A DNA stretch of 64,000 nucleotides from Gemmatimonadota bacterium (GCA_022825135.1 JAJDYN010000032.1:53894-117893); one strand, 5' to 3'. Shown: positions 1-9,518, counted from the first letter of the stretch. Notes: generated by a model from the letters alone, not told the origin. Numbers and translations are program-made.

Positions 1-976
1 CACCATCAACCTCATCCGCCTGAGGCAGGAGGGGTTCGTCCCCGACCGCGACATCATCGTGGCGCTCACCGCGGACGAGGAGGGCGGGCCGCGCAACGGC
101 GTCGCCTATCTCCTGGAGGAGCATCGCGAGCTCATCGACGCGGCCTATGCCCTGAACGAGGGCGGCGGCGGGATGTCGCAGAACGGCCAGCGGCTCTCCA
201 ACAACGTGCAGGCCGCGGAGAAGCTCTACCTCTCCTTCTTCTTCACCGCCACCAATCCGGGCGGGCACTCCTCGCTGCCGGTGCGCAAGAACGCCATCTA
301 CGATCTCTCGAATGCGCTGCTCGCCGTCCAGAACCACGACTTCCCGGTCATGTTCAACGAGACCACCGGGGAGTTCTTCGGACGCTCGGCGGGGCTGGTC
401 GGAGGTGACTTGGGCGAGGCCATGCGCCGGCTTTTGAATGATCCGGGGGATGCCGAAGCGGCCCGGGTGCTGTCGGCCGAGACCGGGTACAACTCGCGCC
501 TGCGCACCACCTGCGTCGCGACGATGCTGGAGGGTGGCCATGCCCAGAACGCGCTTCCCCAGCTGGCGCGCGCGAACGTCAACTGCCGCATCTTCCCGGG
601 ACACGATCCTCGGGACGTGCACACCACCCTGTCCGAACTGGCCGCTCCCTACGACGTGACCGTCGAGCCGCGCGGAACGCCCACGGCCAGCCCGCCCTCG
701 CCCCTGACCGATGAAGTGCTGGGCCCCATCGAGCGCATCACCAGCGAGATGTGGCCCGGCGTGCTGGTACTGCCGGTCATGTCCACGGGCGCGACCGACG
801 CCCTTTACCTGCGCAACGCGGGCATCCCGGTGTACGGGGTGAGCGGCATCTTCGGGGACATGGACGACGTGCGCGCCCACGGCCGCGACGAGCGCATCGG
901 CGTCGAGAGCTTCTTCGAGGGCCAGGAGTTCCTGTACCGGCTGGTGAAGGCCCTCTCGGGCGGCGGTGTGACGTAG
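1..976 (+). CDS. M20/M25/M40 family metallopeptidase, 5' partial
   Basis: The reading frame is already open at base 2, so this is the C-terminal part of a gene that begins left of the window; the GTG at 59 is internal. The first visible residues (INLIRL...) lead into TADEEGG, a metal-ligand motif of the M20 zinc peptidase family, followed by NEGGGG. The segment FTATNPGGHSSLPVRKNAIY matches the lid/dimerisation domain. The last part keeps the STGATDA region and a late histidine (VRAHGRDE), as in family members. M20 enzymes hydrolyse peptide or amide bonds with one or two zinc ions. Substrate and signal peptide cannot be judged because the N-terminus is missing. The next gene, 87 bases on, is also a peptidase. 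Confidence 0.88.
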   Translation, partial: TINLIRLRQEGFVPDRDIIVALTADEEGGPRNGVAYLLEEHRELIDAAYALNEGGGGMSQNGQRLSNNVQAAEKLYLSFFFTATNPGGHSSLPVRKNAIYDLSNALLAVQNHDFPVMFNETTGEFFGRSAGLVGGDLGEAMRRLLNDPGDAEAARVLSAETGYNSRLRTTCVATMLEGGHAQNALPQLARANVNCRIFPGHDPRDVHTTLSELAAPYDVTVEPRGTPTASPPSPLTDEVLGPIERITSEMWPGVLVLPVMSTGATDALYLRNAGIPVYGVSGIFGDMDDVRAHGRDERIGVESFFEGQEFLYRLVKALSGGGVT

Positions 977-1063
977 AAGGGCGTTTCGCTTCCCGGACCG
1001 AAACCGAACCCGCGCGCAACGTTTTTTGTTGCGCGATAATGAAGGACCAGCAGGAGGAAGAGC

Positions 1064-3919
1064 ATGAAGTCGCCGTCTTACAACCATTTACTCGTCATCC
1101 TCGCCGTCGGCGCCGCGTGGGCTGCGGAGGCCTCCGCGCAACAGAAGCCCACGCTCACCCCCGACGACTACGGCCAGTGGGAGACCCTGGGGCAGGCGAC
1201 GCTCTCGCCCGACGGCCTCTGGCTCGCGGTCGGCATCAGCCGGGTCAACGACGAAGCCGAGTTGCGCATCCACCGCACCGATTCCGACTCGGTGGTGGTG
1301 GTGCCCTTCGGCCGGAGCCCGCAGTTCAGCGATGACGGGGCCTGGCTCGCCTACGTGATCGGCATCTCGCCCGACGAGCGGGAGGCGCTGCAGGAGCGTC
1401 GCGAGCCGGTGCGCAACGACATGGGGCTGCTGAACCTGCGCACGGGCGAGCAGGAGACAATTGAGGACATCTCGTCCTTCTCGTTCTCGGGAGATGGGCG
1501 CCATCTCGCGCTGCGGCGCTACGCGCCCGAAGAGCAGGAGAGCGCGGGAGCGGACGCCATCGTGCGGAGTCTGGCTTCGGGCGCCTCGATCAGCTTCGGC
1601 AACGTCGGTGCGCTCGCGTGGCAGGACGAGGGATATCTGCTGGCGATGACGGTCGATGCCGAAGACCGCGTGGGCAACGGGGTCCGCCTCTACGATCCCG
1701 AGTCGGGCCGCATCAGCTCGCTGGACACCGACGACGCCGAGTACCGCGAGCTCTCCTGGCGCGAAGAGGCGGCGGATCTGGCCGTGCTCAAGACCTATAC
1801 CGACGACGAGCACGAGGACACGGCGCATGTCGCGCTGGCGTGGCGGAACCTCGACGACGGTGACGGCGAGGCGCTGGTCCTGGATCCGCGCGAGTCCCCG
1901 GCGCTGCTTCCCGGACAGCGCGTGGTCGAGCACCGCTCGCCGTCCTGGTCCGATGACGGATCCATCCTCTTCCTCGGTTATCAGGAGCGGATTCCGGTGC
2001 CGGAAGATGAGGGAGAGCGCGAAGAGGAGGCGGAGGGCGACGAAGCGGAAGGCGATGCCGGGGAGGGCGATGCCGAGGGCGAAGAGGATTCGGAAGGCGA
2101 GGGAGAGGAAGGGGACGCAGGCGACGGCGAAGAGGAGGAGCGGGCCGGCGTCGAGATCTGGCACTCCCTCGATGTCGATCCGGTCCCGCAGCAGCGGGTG
2201 CGCGAGCGCCAGCTGCGGCAGCGCAACCAGATCGGCGCGTGGCACCCGGGGGACGGGCGCTTCCTGATGCTCGGCGGCGAGCACGCCGACCAGACCACGC
2301 TGGTGGAGGGAGGGGGCCACGTCCTCAACCGCGACGAGACACCCTACGACGTGGACGCCATGTTCAACCAGCAGTTCTACGACCTGTACGCCGTGGATAC
2401 GGGCTCGGGTGCCGAGTCGCTGGTCCGCGAGCGGATCACCCTGGCGGCCCAGGGAAGCCCCGAGGGCCGCTACGTGGTGTGGTTCGAGGGCGAGGACTGG
2501 TGGAGCCACGACCTCTCCAGCGGCGAGACGCGCAACATCACCGGGGGGCTGGGCGGGACCTTCGTCAACCTGGACCTGACCCCGACCCGGGAGCAGATGC
2601 CCGCGTTCGGGCTGGCGGGCTGGACGGAGGACGACCAGTCCGTGCTGATCAATGATCGGTGGGACGTCTGGGAGGTGCAGGCGGACGGTTCCGGCGGCCG
2701 GCGCCTCACCGAAGGGGCCGAGAACGAAGTGCGCCATCGCGCGCTGCGGCCCGACGCGGAGGCCGAGGCCTTCGATCCCGGCGAGCCCATCTACTATTCC
2801 ACGTACGGGGAGTGGACCAAGGAGGCGGGATTCTCACGAGCACGGCTCGGGAGCGACCCGGAGGCGCTGGTCCGGGACGACGCCTCCTACGGCTTCTTCG
2901 GCGGCGCCCTGCGAAAGGCCCGGGACGCCGACGTCTTCGTCTTCCGCCGGGAGCGCTTCGACGATTCCCCGGACTACTTCGCATCCGGGCCGGATCTCGA
3001 CGACGCCAGCCAGGTCACGCGCACCAACCCCTTCCAGGACGACTATGCCTGGGGACGGACGGAGCTCGTCGAGTACGAGAACGAGTGGGGACGGCGCCTG
3101 CAAGGAGTGCTCACCTATCCCGCCGACTACGAGCCGGGACGGCAGTACCCGATGATCGTCTATCACTACGAGCTGCTGTCGCAGGGGCTGCACCAGTACC
3201 AGGTGCCGGATCCGACCCGCTACTACAACCAGCAGATCTGGACCCACGAGGGATACTTCGTCTTCCGGCCGGACATCGTCTACCGCGACCGCCGGCCGGG
3301 ACAGTCCAACGTGGAGACGCTGCGGCCGGCGGTGGCTGCCGTGCTGGAGACCGGGCTGGTGGACCCGGAGCGGATCGGCCTGATCGGGCACTCGTGGGGC
3401 GGCTACCAGACGACCTTCTTCGTCACCCAGGACGACCTCTTCACGAGCGCCGTGGCGGGCGCCCCCCTCACCAACCTCATGAGCATGTACCTGTCGTTCT
3501 ACTGGAACAGCGGCGGCACGGACGCGCGCATCTTCGAGATCAGCCAGGGACGCATGCAGGTGCCCTGGTGGGAGGACTGGGACTCGTACTTCAACAACTC
3601 TCCGGTGCACCACATCGAGAACCTGAACACTCCGCTGCTGATGATGTTCGGCACCGAGGACGGCGCCGTCGAGTTCAACCAGGGGGTCGAGTTCTACAAC
3701 GCCGCGCGCCGGGCCGGGAAGCACATGGTGATGCTGGTCTACGAGGGCGAGAACCACGGGCTGGCCGAGGAGCCCAACCAGCTGGACTACCAGAGCCGCA
3801 TCCTGGAGTGGTTTGGGCACTACCTGAAGGGCGATCCGGCGCCCGACTGGATCACCAAGGGAGTCCCCTACCTGCAGCAGAAGGACGGCCCCAGGACGAA
3901 GAGGCGGGTGGTAAGCTAG
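1064..3919 (+). CDS. Secreted S9 family prolyl oligopeptidase / dipeptidyl-peptidase-like
   Basis: The 951-residue product starts at an ATG with a strong AGGAGG-type ribosome site about 8 bases upstream. A signal peptide (about residues 1-25, ending ASAQ) sends it to the periplasm. Residues 40-650 form a beta-propeller-like region, and the C-terminal 270 residues are an alpha/beta-hydrolase domain. The catalytic triad is visible: Ser777 in GHSWGGYQ, Asp866 in GTEDGAV and His898 in GENHG. S9 enzymes cleave short peptides, often next to proline. An unusual run of 46 almost purely acidic and glycine residues (314-359) interrupts the propeller. It lies between a partial M20 peptidase and a NUDIX gene that starts 9 bases after its stop. 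Confidence 0.93.
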   Translation: MKSPSYNHLLVILAVGAAWAAEASAQQKPTLTPDDYGQWETLGQATLSPDGLWLAVGISRVNDEAELRIHRTDSDSVVVVPFGRSPQFSDDGAWLAYVIGISPDEREALQERREPVRNDMGLLNLRTGEQETIEDISSFSFSGDGRHLALRRYAPEEQESAGADAIVRSLASGASISFGNVGALAWQDEGYLLAMTVDAEDRVGNGVRLYDPESGRISSLDTDDAEYRELSWREEAADLAVLKTYTDDEHEDTAHVALAWRNLDDGDGEALVLDPRESPALLPGQRVVEHRSPSWSDDGSILFLGYQERIPVPEDEGEREEEAEGDEAEGDAGEGDAEGEEDSEGEGEEGDAGDGEEEERAGVEIWHSLDVDPVPQQRVRERQLRQRNQIGAWHPGDGRFLMLGGEHADQTTLVEGGGHVLNRDETPYDVDAMFNQQFYDLYAVDTGSGAESLVRERITLAAQGSPEGRYVVWFEGEDWWSHDLSSGETRNITGGLGGTFVNLDLTPTREQMPAFGLAGWTEDDQSVLINDRWDVWEVQADGSGGRRLTEGAENEVRHRALRPDAEAEAFDPGEPIYYSTYGEWTKEAGFSRARLGSDPEALVRDDASYGFFGGALRKARDADVFVFRRERFDDSPDYFASGPDLDDASQVTRTNPFQDDYAWGRTELVEYENEWGRRLQGVLTYPADYEPGRQYPMIVYHYELLSQGLHQYQVPDPTRYYNQQIWTHEGYFVFRPDIVYRDRRPGQSNVETLRPAVAAVLETGLVDPERIGLIGHSWGGYQTTFFVTQDDLFTSAVAGAPLTNLMSMYLSFYWNSGGTDARIFEISQGRMQVPWWEDWDSYFNNSPVHHIENLNTPLLMMFGTEDGAVEFNQGVEFYNAARRAGKHMVMLVYEGENHGLAEEPNQLDYQSRILEWFGHYLKGDPAPDWITKGVPYLQQKDGPRTKRRVVS

Positions 3920-3927
3920 CGGCTGGG

Positions 3928-4497
3928 ATGACGGCCGGACGCGATGCGGCCATGCAGGCGGCGGTTGCGCTCGTGTTGCGCCGGGATCCGGAGCCGGCCT
4001 TCCTGCTGGTGCGCCGGGCGCGTTCCCCGCGCGATCCCTGGTCGGGACAGATGGCGCTCCCCGGGGGGCGCCGGGATCCGGAGGACATCGATCTCCGCGA
4101 GACCGCGGTGCGGGAGACGCGCGAGGAGGTCGGGATCGATCTCGCCCGATCGGGCACGCTCCTGGGCCGGCTTCCCGACCTGAAGCCGACGTCGCGGGCG
4201 ATTCCCCGGCTGGTGATCGCGCCCTTCGTGTTCCTCCTCTCGGAGGGCTCCGGAGCGCGCGTGGCCAGCGCCGAGATCGCGGCCGTATATTGGGTCTCCG
4301 TCGCCGACCTCAGCGCTCCCGGGGCGCGCTCGGCGGTGGCGGTGGAGACGCCTGCGGGAGAGCGCGAGTTTCCGTGCTACCGGGTCGAGGGCCATCCTGT
4401 ATGGGGACTCACGTACCGCATCCTGCAGCGCTTCCTGAAGAGTCGGCTGGCACGGCTCGGGCCGGCGGCAGGTGACAACCACCGGAGCGCAAGGTGA
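3928..4497 (+). CDS. NUDIX hydrolase, CoA pyrophosphatase type
   Basis: The protein has 189 residues from the ATG at 3928, 9 bases after the peptidase stop. The NUDIX box is clear: GG..DPED.....A.RE..EE.GI at about residues 47-71. It is preceded by LLVRRARSPRDPWSGQMALP, the extra motif typical of CoA-specific (UPF0035) members. These enzymes split coenzyme A or acyl-CoA into acyl-phosphopantetheine and 3',5'-ADP, using Mg2+ bound by the box glutamates. Its stop overlaps the start of the next gene (GTGA), so the two are co-translated. A housecleaning role in CoA turnover would suit the many acyl-CoA genes nearby, but no assay evidence is visible. Confidence 0.85.
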   Translation: MTAGRDAAMQAAVALVLRRDPEPAFLLVRRARSPRDPWSGQMALPGGRRDPEDIDLRETAVRETREEVGIDLARSGTLLGRLPDLKPTSRAIPRLVIAPFVFLLSEGSGARVASAEIAAVYWVSVADLSAPGARSAVAVETPAGEREFPCYRVEGHPVWGLTYRILQRFLKSRLARLGPAAGDNHRSAR

Positions 4498-5000
4498 AAA
4501 CGGAAGAACAGACCCGTTACCGCGAGCGCACGCCCTGGCCGTCCTGGGCGGATCTCATCTATGGCGTGGCCATCGTGTCGGGCGCGTATTCCGTGTTGGT
4601 CACCTCGGGCGGCGGCATGCTCTTCCGGCTGGCCGCCGCCGCGGCCATCCTCGCCGCCGGGTGGGGCCTGCGCATGGTGCTGGGCGGGCTGACGGTGCTG
4701 GTGCAGGAGACACGCCTCGTGATGCACCTGGGCTCGGTGAGGCTCGTGCGCAGGATGGTGCCGCTGGACAGCATCGTCTCGCTGGAGAGCGTGCGCTACC
4801 GTCCGCTGATGGAGTTCGGCGGCTGGGGGGTGCGCGGTGCGGGCAAGAAGCGCGCCTGGACCGCCCGCGGCGATCGCGCGGTGGTGGTCGAACTCGACGA
4901 GGGCCGGCGGCTTTACGTGGGGAGCGACCACCCCCAGCGTCTCGAGGCGGCCATTCGCAGCGCCGTAGCGGGACTCCGCAGGAGGGACGACGAGGCGTAA
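4494..5000 (+). CDS. Small membrane protein with PH-like domain
   Basis: This 168-residue protein starts at a GTG that overlaps the NUDIX stop codon. Two hydrophobic segments (about residues 17-38 and 43-68) are probably a membrane hairpin. The soluble C-terminal half has alternating strands and the motif GGWGVRG followed by VVVELDEGRRLYVGSDHP, which resembles bacterial PH-like domains (DUF304/bPH type). No catalytic residues are evident. The function is unknown. Co-translation with a NUDIX hydrolase is suggestive only of shared expression. The gene ends 5 bases before the convergent SLC13 gene. Confidence 0.75.
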   Translation: MKTEEQTRYRERTPWPSWADLIYGVAIVSGAYSVLVTSGGGMLFRLAAAAAILAAGWGLRMVLGGLTVLVQETRLVMHLGSVRLVRRMVPLDSIVSLESVRYRPLMEFGGWGVRGAGKKRAWTARGDRAVVVELDEGRRLYVGSDHPQRLEAAIRSAVAGLRRRDDEA

Positions 5001-5005
5001 CCGGT

Positions 5006-6619
5006 CTACCCGGCCCCCGTCGCCCAGTCCGGCATCACCCCCCGGTCGAAATCGAAGACCGCCTCTCCCAGCAGCATCACCACCGTGGTGACCACGATCA
5101 CCCCGATCAGGTTCAGCAGGATGCCCGCGCGCGCCATCTCCCCGACCGAGATGCGGTCGCTTCCGAAGACGATGGCGTTGGCCGGCGTCGCGACCGGCAT
5201 CATGAACGCGCACGACGCGGATAGCGTCGCGGGCAGCATCAGCGTGAGCGGATTCATCTCCGTCACCACCGCAACCGAGGCCAGGATGGGGAGAATCATC
5301 TCCGTGGTGGCCAGGTTGCTTGTCAGTTCCGTCAGGAAGGTGAGCGTGAGGCAGACCAGGACGATGACGACGAAGGGCGGCAGCCCCCCCAGTCCCTGGA
5401 ACTGGTTCCCGATGATGTTCGCGAGCCCGGTGTCGGTGAAGCCGGCCGCAAGCGCGAAGCCTCCTCCGAAGAGGAGCACGATGTTCCACGGCAGACGCGG
5501 GATCACCTCCGCCCCCATCACGCGGTTTGCGTTTGCGAAACGGGCTGCGCGGCGCAGCGGCTCCATCCACCGGGGGACGCGGGCGGCCGCCGCCTCGCTC
5601 GTTCCGCCCGGCGGCTGGTTGCGGGTCGGGATGAAGAAGAGGACGGCCGCCATGGCGATCGCGACGGTGCCGTCGTCGATCATCCCGGGGAAGGGAAGGA
5701 GGTTCGACCAGCCCGGAATCGTACCGAAGCCGAGTTCCAGGTCCCGGCGGAAGATCCATAGCACCGCGGTGGTGGCGAAGACGACCAGCACGGAACGTTC
5801 CTCGAACGAGATCGGACCGAGCCCGGCGCGCTCGCGCGCGAGGACATCGCGGTCGATCTGCACTTCCGGCGACGGACGATAGAGGACCTGGGTAAGGAGA
5901 AACCAGCACACCGCGACCATCGTGATCCCGACGGGCGTGGCCAGCACCATCCAGGTGCCGAACTCCACCGGGGGCGCTTCGGGGAAGATGATCTGGAAGA
6001 TGCGCTGGAAGGACAGGTTGGGCGTGGTTCCGACCAGCGTCGTCACTCCGCCCATCGAACAGGCATAGGCGATCCCGAGCATGAGGGCGACGGTGAAGGT
6101 GCGCGAGTGCCTGATGCCGGCGGTCTCCTCGACCTGGAGCACCATCGCGAGCCCGATCGGGACCATCATCACGGCGGTGGCGGTGTTGGCGATCCACATG
6201 GAGAGGAAGGCGGCCGCCACCATGAAGCCCAGAATGATGCGCGCGGGTCCGCCGCCCACGGCGTGGATGATGCCCAGGGCGATGCGCTTGTGCAGGTTCC
6301 ACCTCTGCATCGTGAGCGCGATCATGAAGCCCCCCAGGAAGAGGACGATCGTGCCGTTGAAGTAGACGGGCGCGACCTGGTTCCCGGACATGATGCCGAG
6401 CAGGGGGAAGAGCACCAGCGGAAGAATGGCGGTGGCGAAGAGCGGAAGCGCGTTGCTGACCCACCAGATTGCCATGAGGCTCACGACGGCGGCGAGGCTG
6501 CTGGCGGGCGCGTTGGCCGCATCCACCGGAAAGGCCAGCAGCAGGAGGAAGCAGCCCAGGCCGAGCCAGAAGCCGATCGCCTGCGTCCGGCGGCTGGTCG
6601 GTGGTCGATGATCGGCCAT
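5006..6619 (-). CDS. SLC13/DASS family sodium:dicarboxylate symporter (copy 1)
   Basis: The 537-residue polytopic membrane protein has about a dozen hydrophobic segments and matches the divalent anion:Na+ symporter family. Members import succinate, malate, fumarate or citrate with sodium. The second substrate-motif hairpin reads TSNLATTEMILP. The first reads ANTATAVMMVP, where the usual Ser of the Ser-Asn-Thr signature is Ala. The gene downstream of it in the genome (6686-8317) is a close paralogue on the same strand, separated by 66 bases. The copies are near-identical across most helices but differ in the cytoplasmic loop at about residues 325-355. Tandem duplication followed by divergence of the binding motif is the simplest reading. 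Confidence 0.92.
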   Translation of the reverse strand: MADHRPPTSRRTQAIGFWLGLGCFLLLLAFPVDAANAPASSLAAVVSLMAIWWVSNALPLFATAILPLVLFPLLGIMSGNQVAPVYFNGTIVLFLGGFMIALTMQRWNLHKRIALGIIHAVGGGPARIILGFMVAAAFLSMWIANTATAVMMVPIGLAMVLQVEETAGIRHSRTFTVALMLGIAYACSMGGVTTLVGTTPNLSFQRIFQIIFPEAPPVEFGTWMVLATPVGITMVAVCWFLLTQVLYRPSPEVQIDRDVLARERAGLGPISFEERSVLVVFATTAVLWIFRRDLELGFGTIPGWSNLLPFPGMIDDGTVAIAMAAVLFFIPTRNQPPGGTSEAAAARVPRWMEPLRRAARFANANRVMGAEVIPRLPWNIVLLFGGGFALAAGFTDTGLANIIGNQFQGLGGLPPFVVIVLVCLTLTFLTELTSNLATTEMILPILASVAVVTEMNPLTLMLPATLSASCAFMMPVATPANAIVFGSDRISVGEMARAGILLNLIGVIVVTTVVMLLGEAVFDFDRGVMPDWATGAG

Positions 6620-6685
6620 GATGTCGTCCCCCGGGCAGCCGGGTTCCCGCCGCGTCGAATTGGACGGCGAACGCCGCGTCGCGGG

Positions 6686-8317
6686 TTAGCCGCCGACCTC
6701 CCCCGCGGCCGGTTGCGTCGCCCACTCCGGCATTACCCCCGATTCGATGCCGAAGACGGTCTCGCCCAGCGTCAGCACAAGCGTGGCGATCACAAGCGCG
6801 CCGATCAGGTTCAGGAAGATGCCCGCGCGCGCCATCTCCCCGACCGAGATGCGGTCACTGCCGAAGACGATGGCGTTGGGAGGCGTCGCGACCGGCATCA
6901 TGAACGCGCATGAGGCGGAAAGCGTCGCCGGGACCATCAGCATCAGCGGGTTCATCCCGGTCAGCACCGCCACCGATGCGAGGATGGGGAGGATCATCTC
7001 CGTGGTGGCCAGGTTGCTGGTCAGCTCGGTGAGGAAGGTGAGCGTCAGGCAGACCAGCAGGATGACGGCGAAGTCCGGCAGCCCGCCGAGTCCCTGGAAC
7101 TGATTGCCGATGATGTTGGCGAGCCCGGTGCCCTGGAAGCCGGCCGCGAGCGCAAACCCTCCGCCGAAGAGGAGGACGATGTTCCAGGGGAGACGGGGGA
7201 TGACCTCGGCGCCCATTACGCGGTTCGCGGTCCCGAAACGGGCCGCCCAGCCAATCAGCGCCCGCCACCCGGTGGTCGCGTCCGGAGCCTGGACGCCGGC
7301 GGTGCGCGGCGCCCGGTTGCGGGTCGGGATGAAGAACAGCACCGACGCCATCGCGATCGCCACGGTGCCATCGTCGATCATCCCGGGGAAGGGGAGGAGG
7401 TTGGACCAGCCGGGGATGGTGGCGAAACCGAGCTGCAGATCGCGCCTGAAGACCCAGAGCAGCGCGGTCATGGCGAAGACGGTCGCCACGGAGCGCTCCT
7501 CGAAGGAGATCGGGCCCAGGCCGGCGCGTTCGCGCTCGAGGACATCCCGCTCGATCCGGATTTCCGGCGATGGACGATAGAGAACCTGCGTGAGCAGCAG
7601 CCAGGCCACCGCGATCATCGTGACCCCGATCGGCAGGCCCATCACGATCCAGGTGCCGAAGTCGATCGGAGGCGCTTCGGGGAAGATGATCTGGAAGATG
7701 CGCTGGAAGGACAGGTTGGGAGGGGTTCCGACCAGCGTCGTCAGCCCGCCCATCGAACAGCCGTAGGCGATGCCGAGCATGAGGGCGATGGTGAACGTGC
7801 GCGACTGCCGGGCGCCGGCCGTCTCCTCGACCTGGAGCACCATCGCGAGCCCGATCGGCACCATCATCACCGCGGTGGCGGTGTTGGAAATCCACATGGA
7901 GAGGAAGGCGGCCGCCACCATGAAGCCCAGAATGATGCGCGGAGGTCCGCCGCCCACCGCGTGGATGATGCCGAGGGCGATGCGCTTGTGGAGATTCCAC
8001 CTCTCCATCGTCAGCGCGATCATGAACCCTCCGAGGAAGAGGACGATCGTGCTGTTGAAGTAGACCGGCGCGACATCGTTCCCGGACATGATGCCCAGCA
8101 AGGGGAACAGCACCAGCGGAAGAATGGCGGTCGCGAAGAGCGGAAGCGCGTTGCTCACCCACCAGATCGCCATGAGGCTCGCGACGGCGGCGAGGCGGCT
8201 CGCCGGCAGGTTGCCCGGATCGATGGGAAGAGCGAGCAGCAGCAGGAAGCAGCCCACGCCGAGCCAGAAGCCGATGGCGCGCGTGCGCGGGCTGGTCTGT
8301 TTGTCGTGTTCCGCCAT
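6686..8317 (-). CDS. SLC13/DASS family sodium:dicarboxylate symporter (copy 2)
   Basis: The 543-residue paralogue is transcribed first in the leftward pair. Both signature hairpins are present: SNTATAVMMVP, with the canonical Ser-Asn-Thr, and TSNLATTEMILP. The sequence is collinear with copy 1 except for the loop APRTAGVQAPDATTGW and the C-terminal tail. It should be an inner-membrane importer of C4/C6 dicarboxylates driven by sodium. The leftward gene order is PQQ dehydrogenase, copy 2, copy 1, with short gaps (22 and 66 bases), so one transcript is likely. The precise substrate cannot be read from sequence. Confidence 0.92.
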   Translation of the reverse strand: MAEHDKQTSPRTRAIGFWLGVGCFLLLLALPIDPGNLPASRLAAVASLMAIWWVSNALPLFATAILPLVLFPLLGIMSGNDVAPVYFNSTIVLFLGGFMIALTMERWNLHKRIALGIIHAVGGGPPRIILGFMVAAAFLSMWISNTATAVMMVPIGLAMVLQVEETAGARQSRTFTIALMLGIAYGCSMGGLTTLVGTPPNLSFQRIFQIIFPEAPPIDFGTWIVMGLPIGVTMIAVAWLLLTQVLYRPSPEIRIERDVLERERAGLGPISFEERSVATVFAMTALLWVFRRDLQLGFATIPGWSNLLPFPGMIDDGTVAIAMASVLFFIPTRNRAPRTAGVQAPDATTGWRALIGWAARFGTANRVMGAEVIPRLPWNIVLLFGGGFALAAGFQGTGLANIIGNQFQGLGGLPDFAVILLVCLTLTFLTELTSNLATTEMILPILASVAVLTGMNPLMLMVPATLSASCAFMMPVATPPNAIVFGSDRISVGEMARAGIFLNLIGALVIATLVLTLGETVFGIESGVMPEWATQPAAGEVGG

Positions 8318-8339
8318 GGAGGAGCGCCCGCCGGCCGGG

Positions 8340-9518
8340 CTAGCTGCCCGGTTCCAGGCGGGCGACCATGCCGGGGCGGTCGAACACCAGGTAGATCAGG
8401 CCGTCCGGGCCCTGGCGCACGTCACGGATGCGGCCCTGGCGGCGGACCAGCGTCTCTTCGCCGGTGACCGTATGTCCGTCCAGGGTCAGGCGCGCCAGTT
8501 GCTGGCCGGCCAGCCCGCCCACGAACATCGAGCCGCGCCACGCCGGGAAGCGGTCGCCGGTGTAGATGAGCAGTCCCGACGTGGCGATGGAGGGCACCCA
8601 GTAGTGCGCCGGAGGCTCCATGCCGTCGCGGTGACTGCCCACGTGGATCCTCGACCCGCTCCCGTAGTTGACCCCGTATCCGACCACCGGCCAGCCATAG
8701 TTGCGGCCCGGCAGGATCAGGTTGACCTCGTCTCCGCCCTGCGGCCCGTGTTCGTTCAGCCACAGATCCCCGGTCTCCGGGTGGAAGGCCATGCCCTGGG
8801 CGTTCCGGTGTCCGTAGCTGTAGATGTCCTGGAGCACTCCCTCCTGCCCGACGAACGGGTTGTCGGCCGGAATGCGCCCGTCGTCGTGCAGGCGCACCAC
8901 CACGCCGTGGTGGGTGGAAAGGTCCTGCGCCGGGTGGGCCGACAGCTCCGCGAGCCCGCCCCTGGGTGACACCTGCCGGTCGCCGGCGGTGATGTACAGG
9001 TAATTGTCGGCATCGAAGGCCAGACGCGAACCGAAATGGTCGCGGCCGCGGGACTGCGCGACCCAGATCTCCTCGACCCCGGTGAGGGCGTCGTTCTGGA
9101 AGCGGCCCCGGGCGACCACGGTGCTGGCGCCGCCGTCATCGTGCTGGGCCGCATAGCTCAGGTAGAGCAGGCGATTGCTTTCGAAGTCCGGGTGCGGCGC
9201 CACGTCCAGCAGACCGCCCTGTCCGCGCGCGCGCACGTCCGGCACGCCGTCGACGGGGTCGCGCAGAAGCGTTCCGTCACGCACGATGCGCAGCCGGCCC
9301 TGCCGCTCCGTGACCAGCATGTCCCCGCTGGGGAGCCAGGCCACCGCCCAGGGGTTGCTCAGGTCGTCGACCACCGTAACCAGCCGGTGAGCGACCTGCT
9401 CCTGGCCTCCCGCCACGGGTCCGGGTCCAGGTCCCGGGGTCTGGCCGTCCGGCGTAGAAGCGGCGGAGGGGCTGCACGCGGCAAAGAGCAGGATCACCGG
9501 AAACAGGCAGAATTTCAT
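8340..9518 (-). CDS. PQQ-dependent sugar dehydrogenase, lipoprotein (soluble GDH/Asd-like)
   Basis: The 392-residue protein begins with a lipoprotein signal peptide whose lipobox is LFAAC (Cys15), so it is probably anchored in the outer or inner membrane and faces the periplasm. The body is a six-bladed propeller of the soluble glucose dehydrogenase family. Family signatures include SNPWAVAWLPSGDMLVTER, RNAQGMAFHPETGDLW, NEHGPQGGDEVN and GRNYGWPVV. These enzymes oxidise aldose sugars using pyrroloquinoline quinone and calcium. No PQQ synthesis gene is in the window. A second family member with a different membrane anchor lies at 33527-34783. Confidence 0.9.
   Translation of the reverse strand: MKFCLFPVILLFAACSPSAASTPDGQTPGPGPGPVAGGQEQVAHRLVTVVDDLSNPWAVAWLPSGDMLVTERQGRLRIVRDGTLLRDPVDGVPDVRARGQGGLLDVAPHPDFESNRLLYLSYAAQHDDGGASTVVARGRFQNDALTGVEEIWVAQSRGRDHFGSRLAFDADNYLYITAGDRQVSPRGGLAELSAHPAQDLSTHHGVVVRLHDDGRIPADNPFVGQEGVLQDIYSYGHRNAQGMAFHPETGDLWLNEHGPQGGDEVNLILPGRNYGWPVVGYGVNYGSGSRIHVGSHRDGMEPPAHYWVPSIATSGLLIYTGDRFPAWRGSMFVGGLAGQQLARLTLDGHTVTGEETLVRRQGRIRDVRQGPDGLIYLVFDRPGMVARLEPGS

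Noticed and set aside
1088..2737. 549-residue open frame antisense to the S9 peptidase
   Set aside because: It mirrors the codon bias of the sense gene, has no recognisable domain and lacks a ribosome site; the sense frame has a complete catalytic triad.
4377..6725. 782-residue open frame in an alternative frame across the SLC13 gene
   Set aside because: Its composition is Arg/His/Gly-rich, as expected of a shifted frame in GC-rich DNA; the overlapping SLC13 frame is clearly real.
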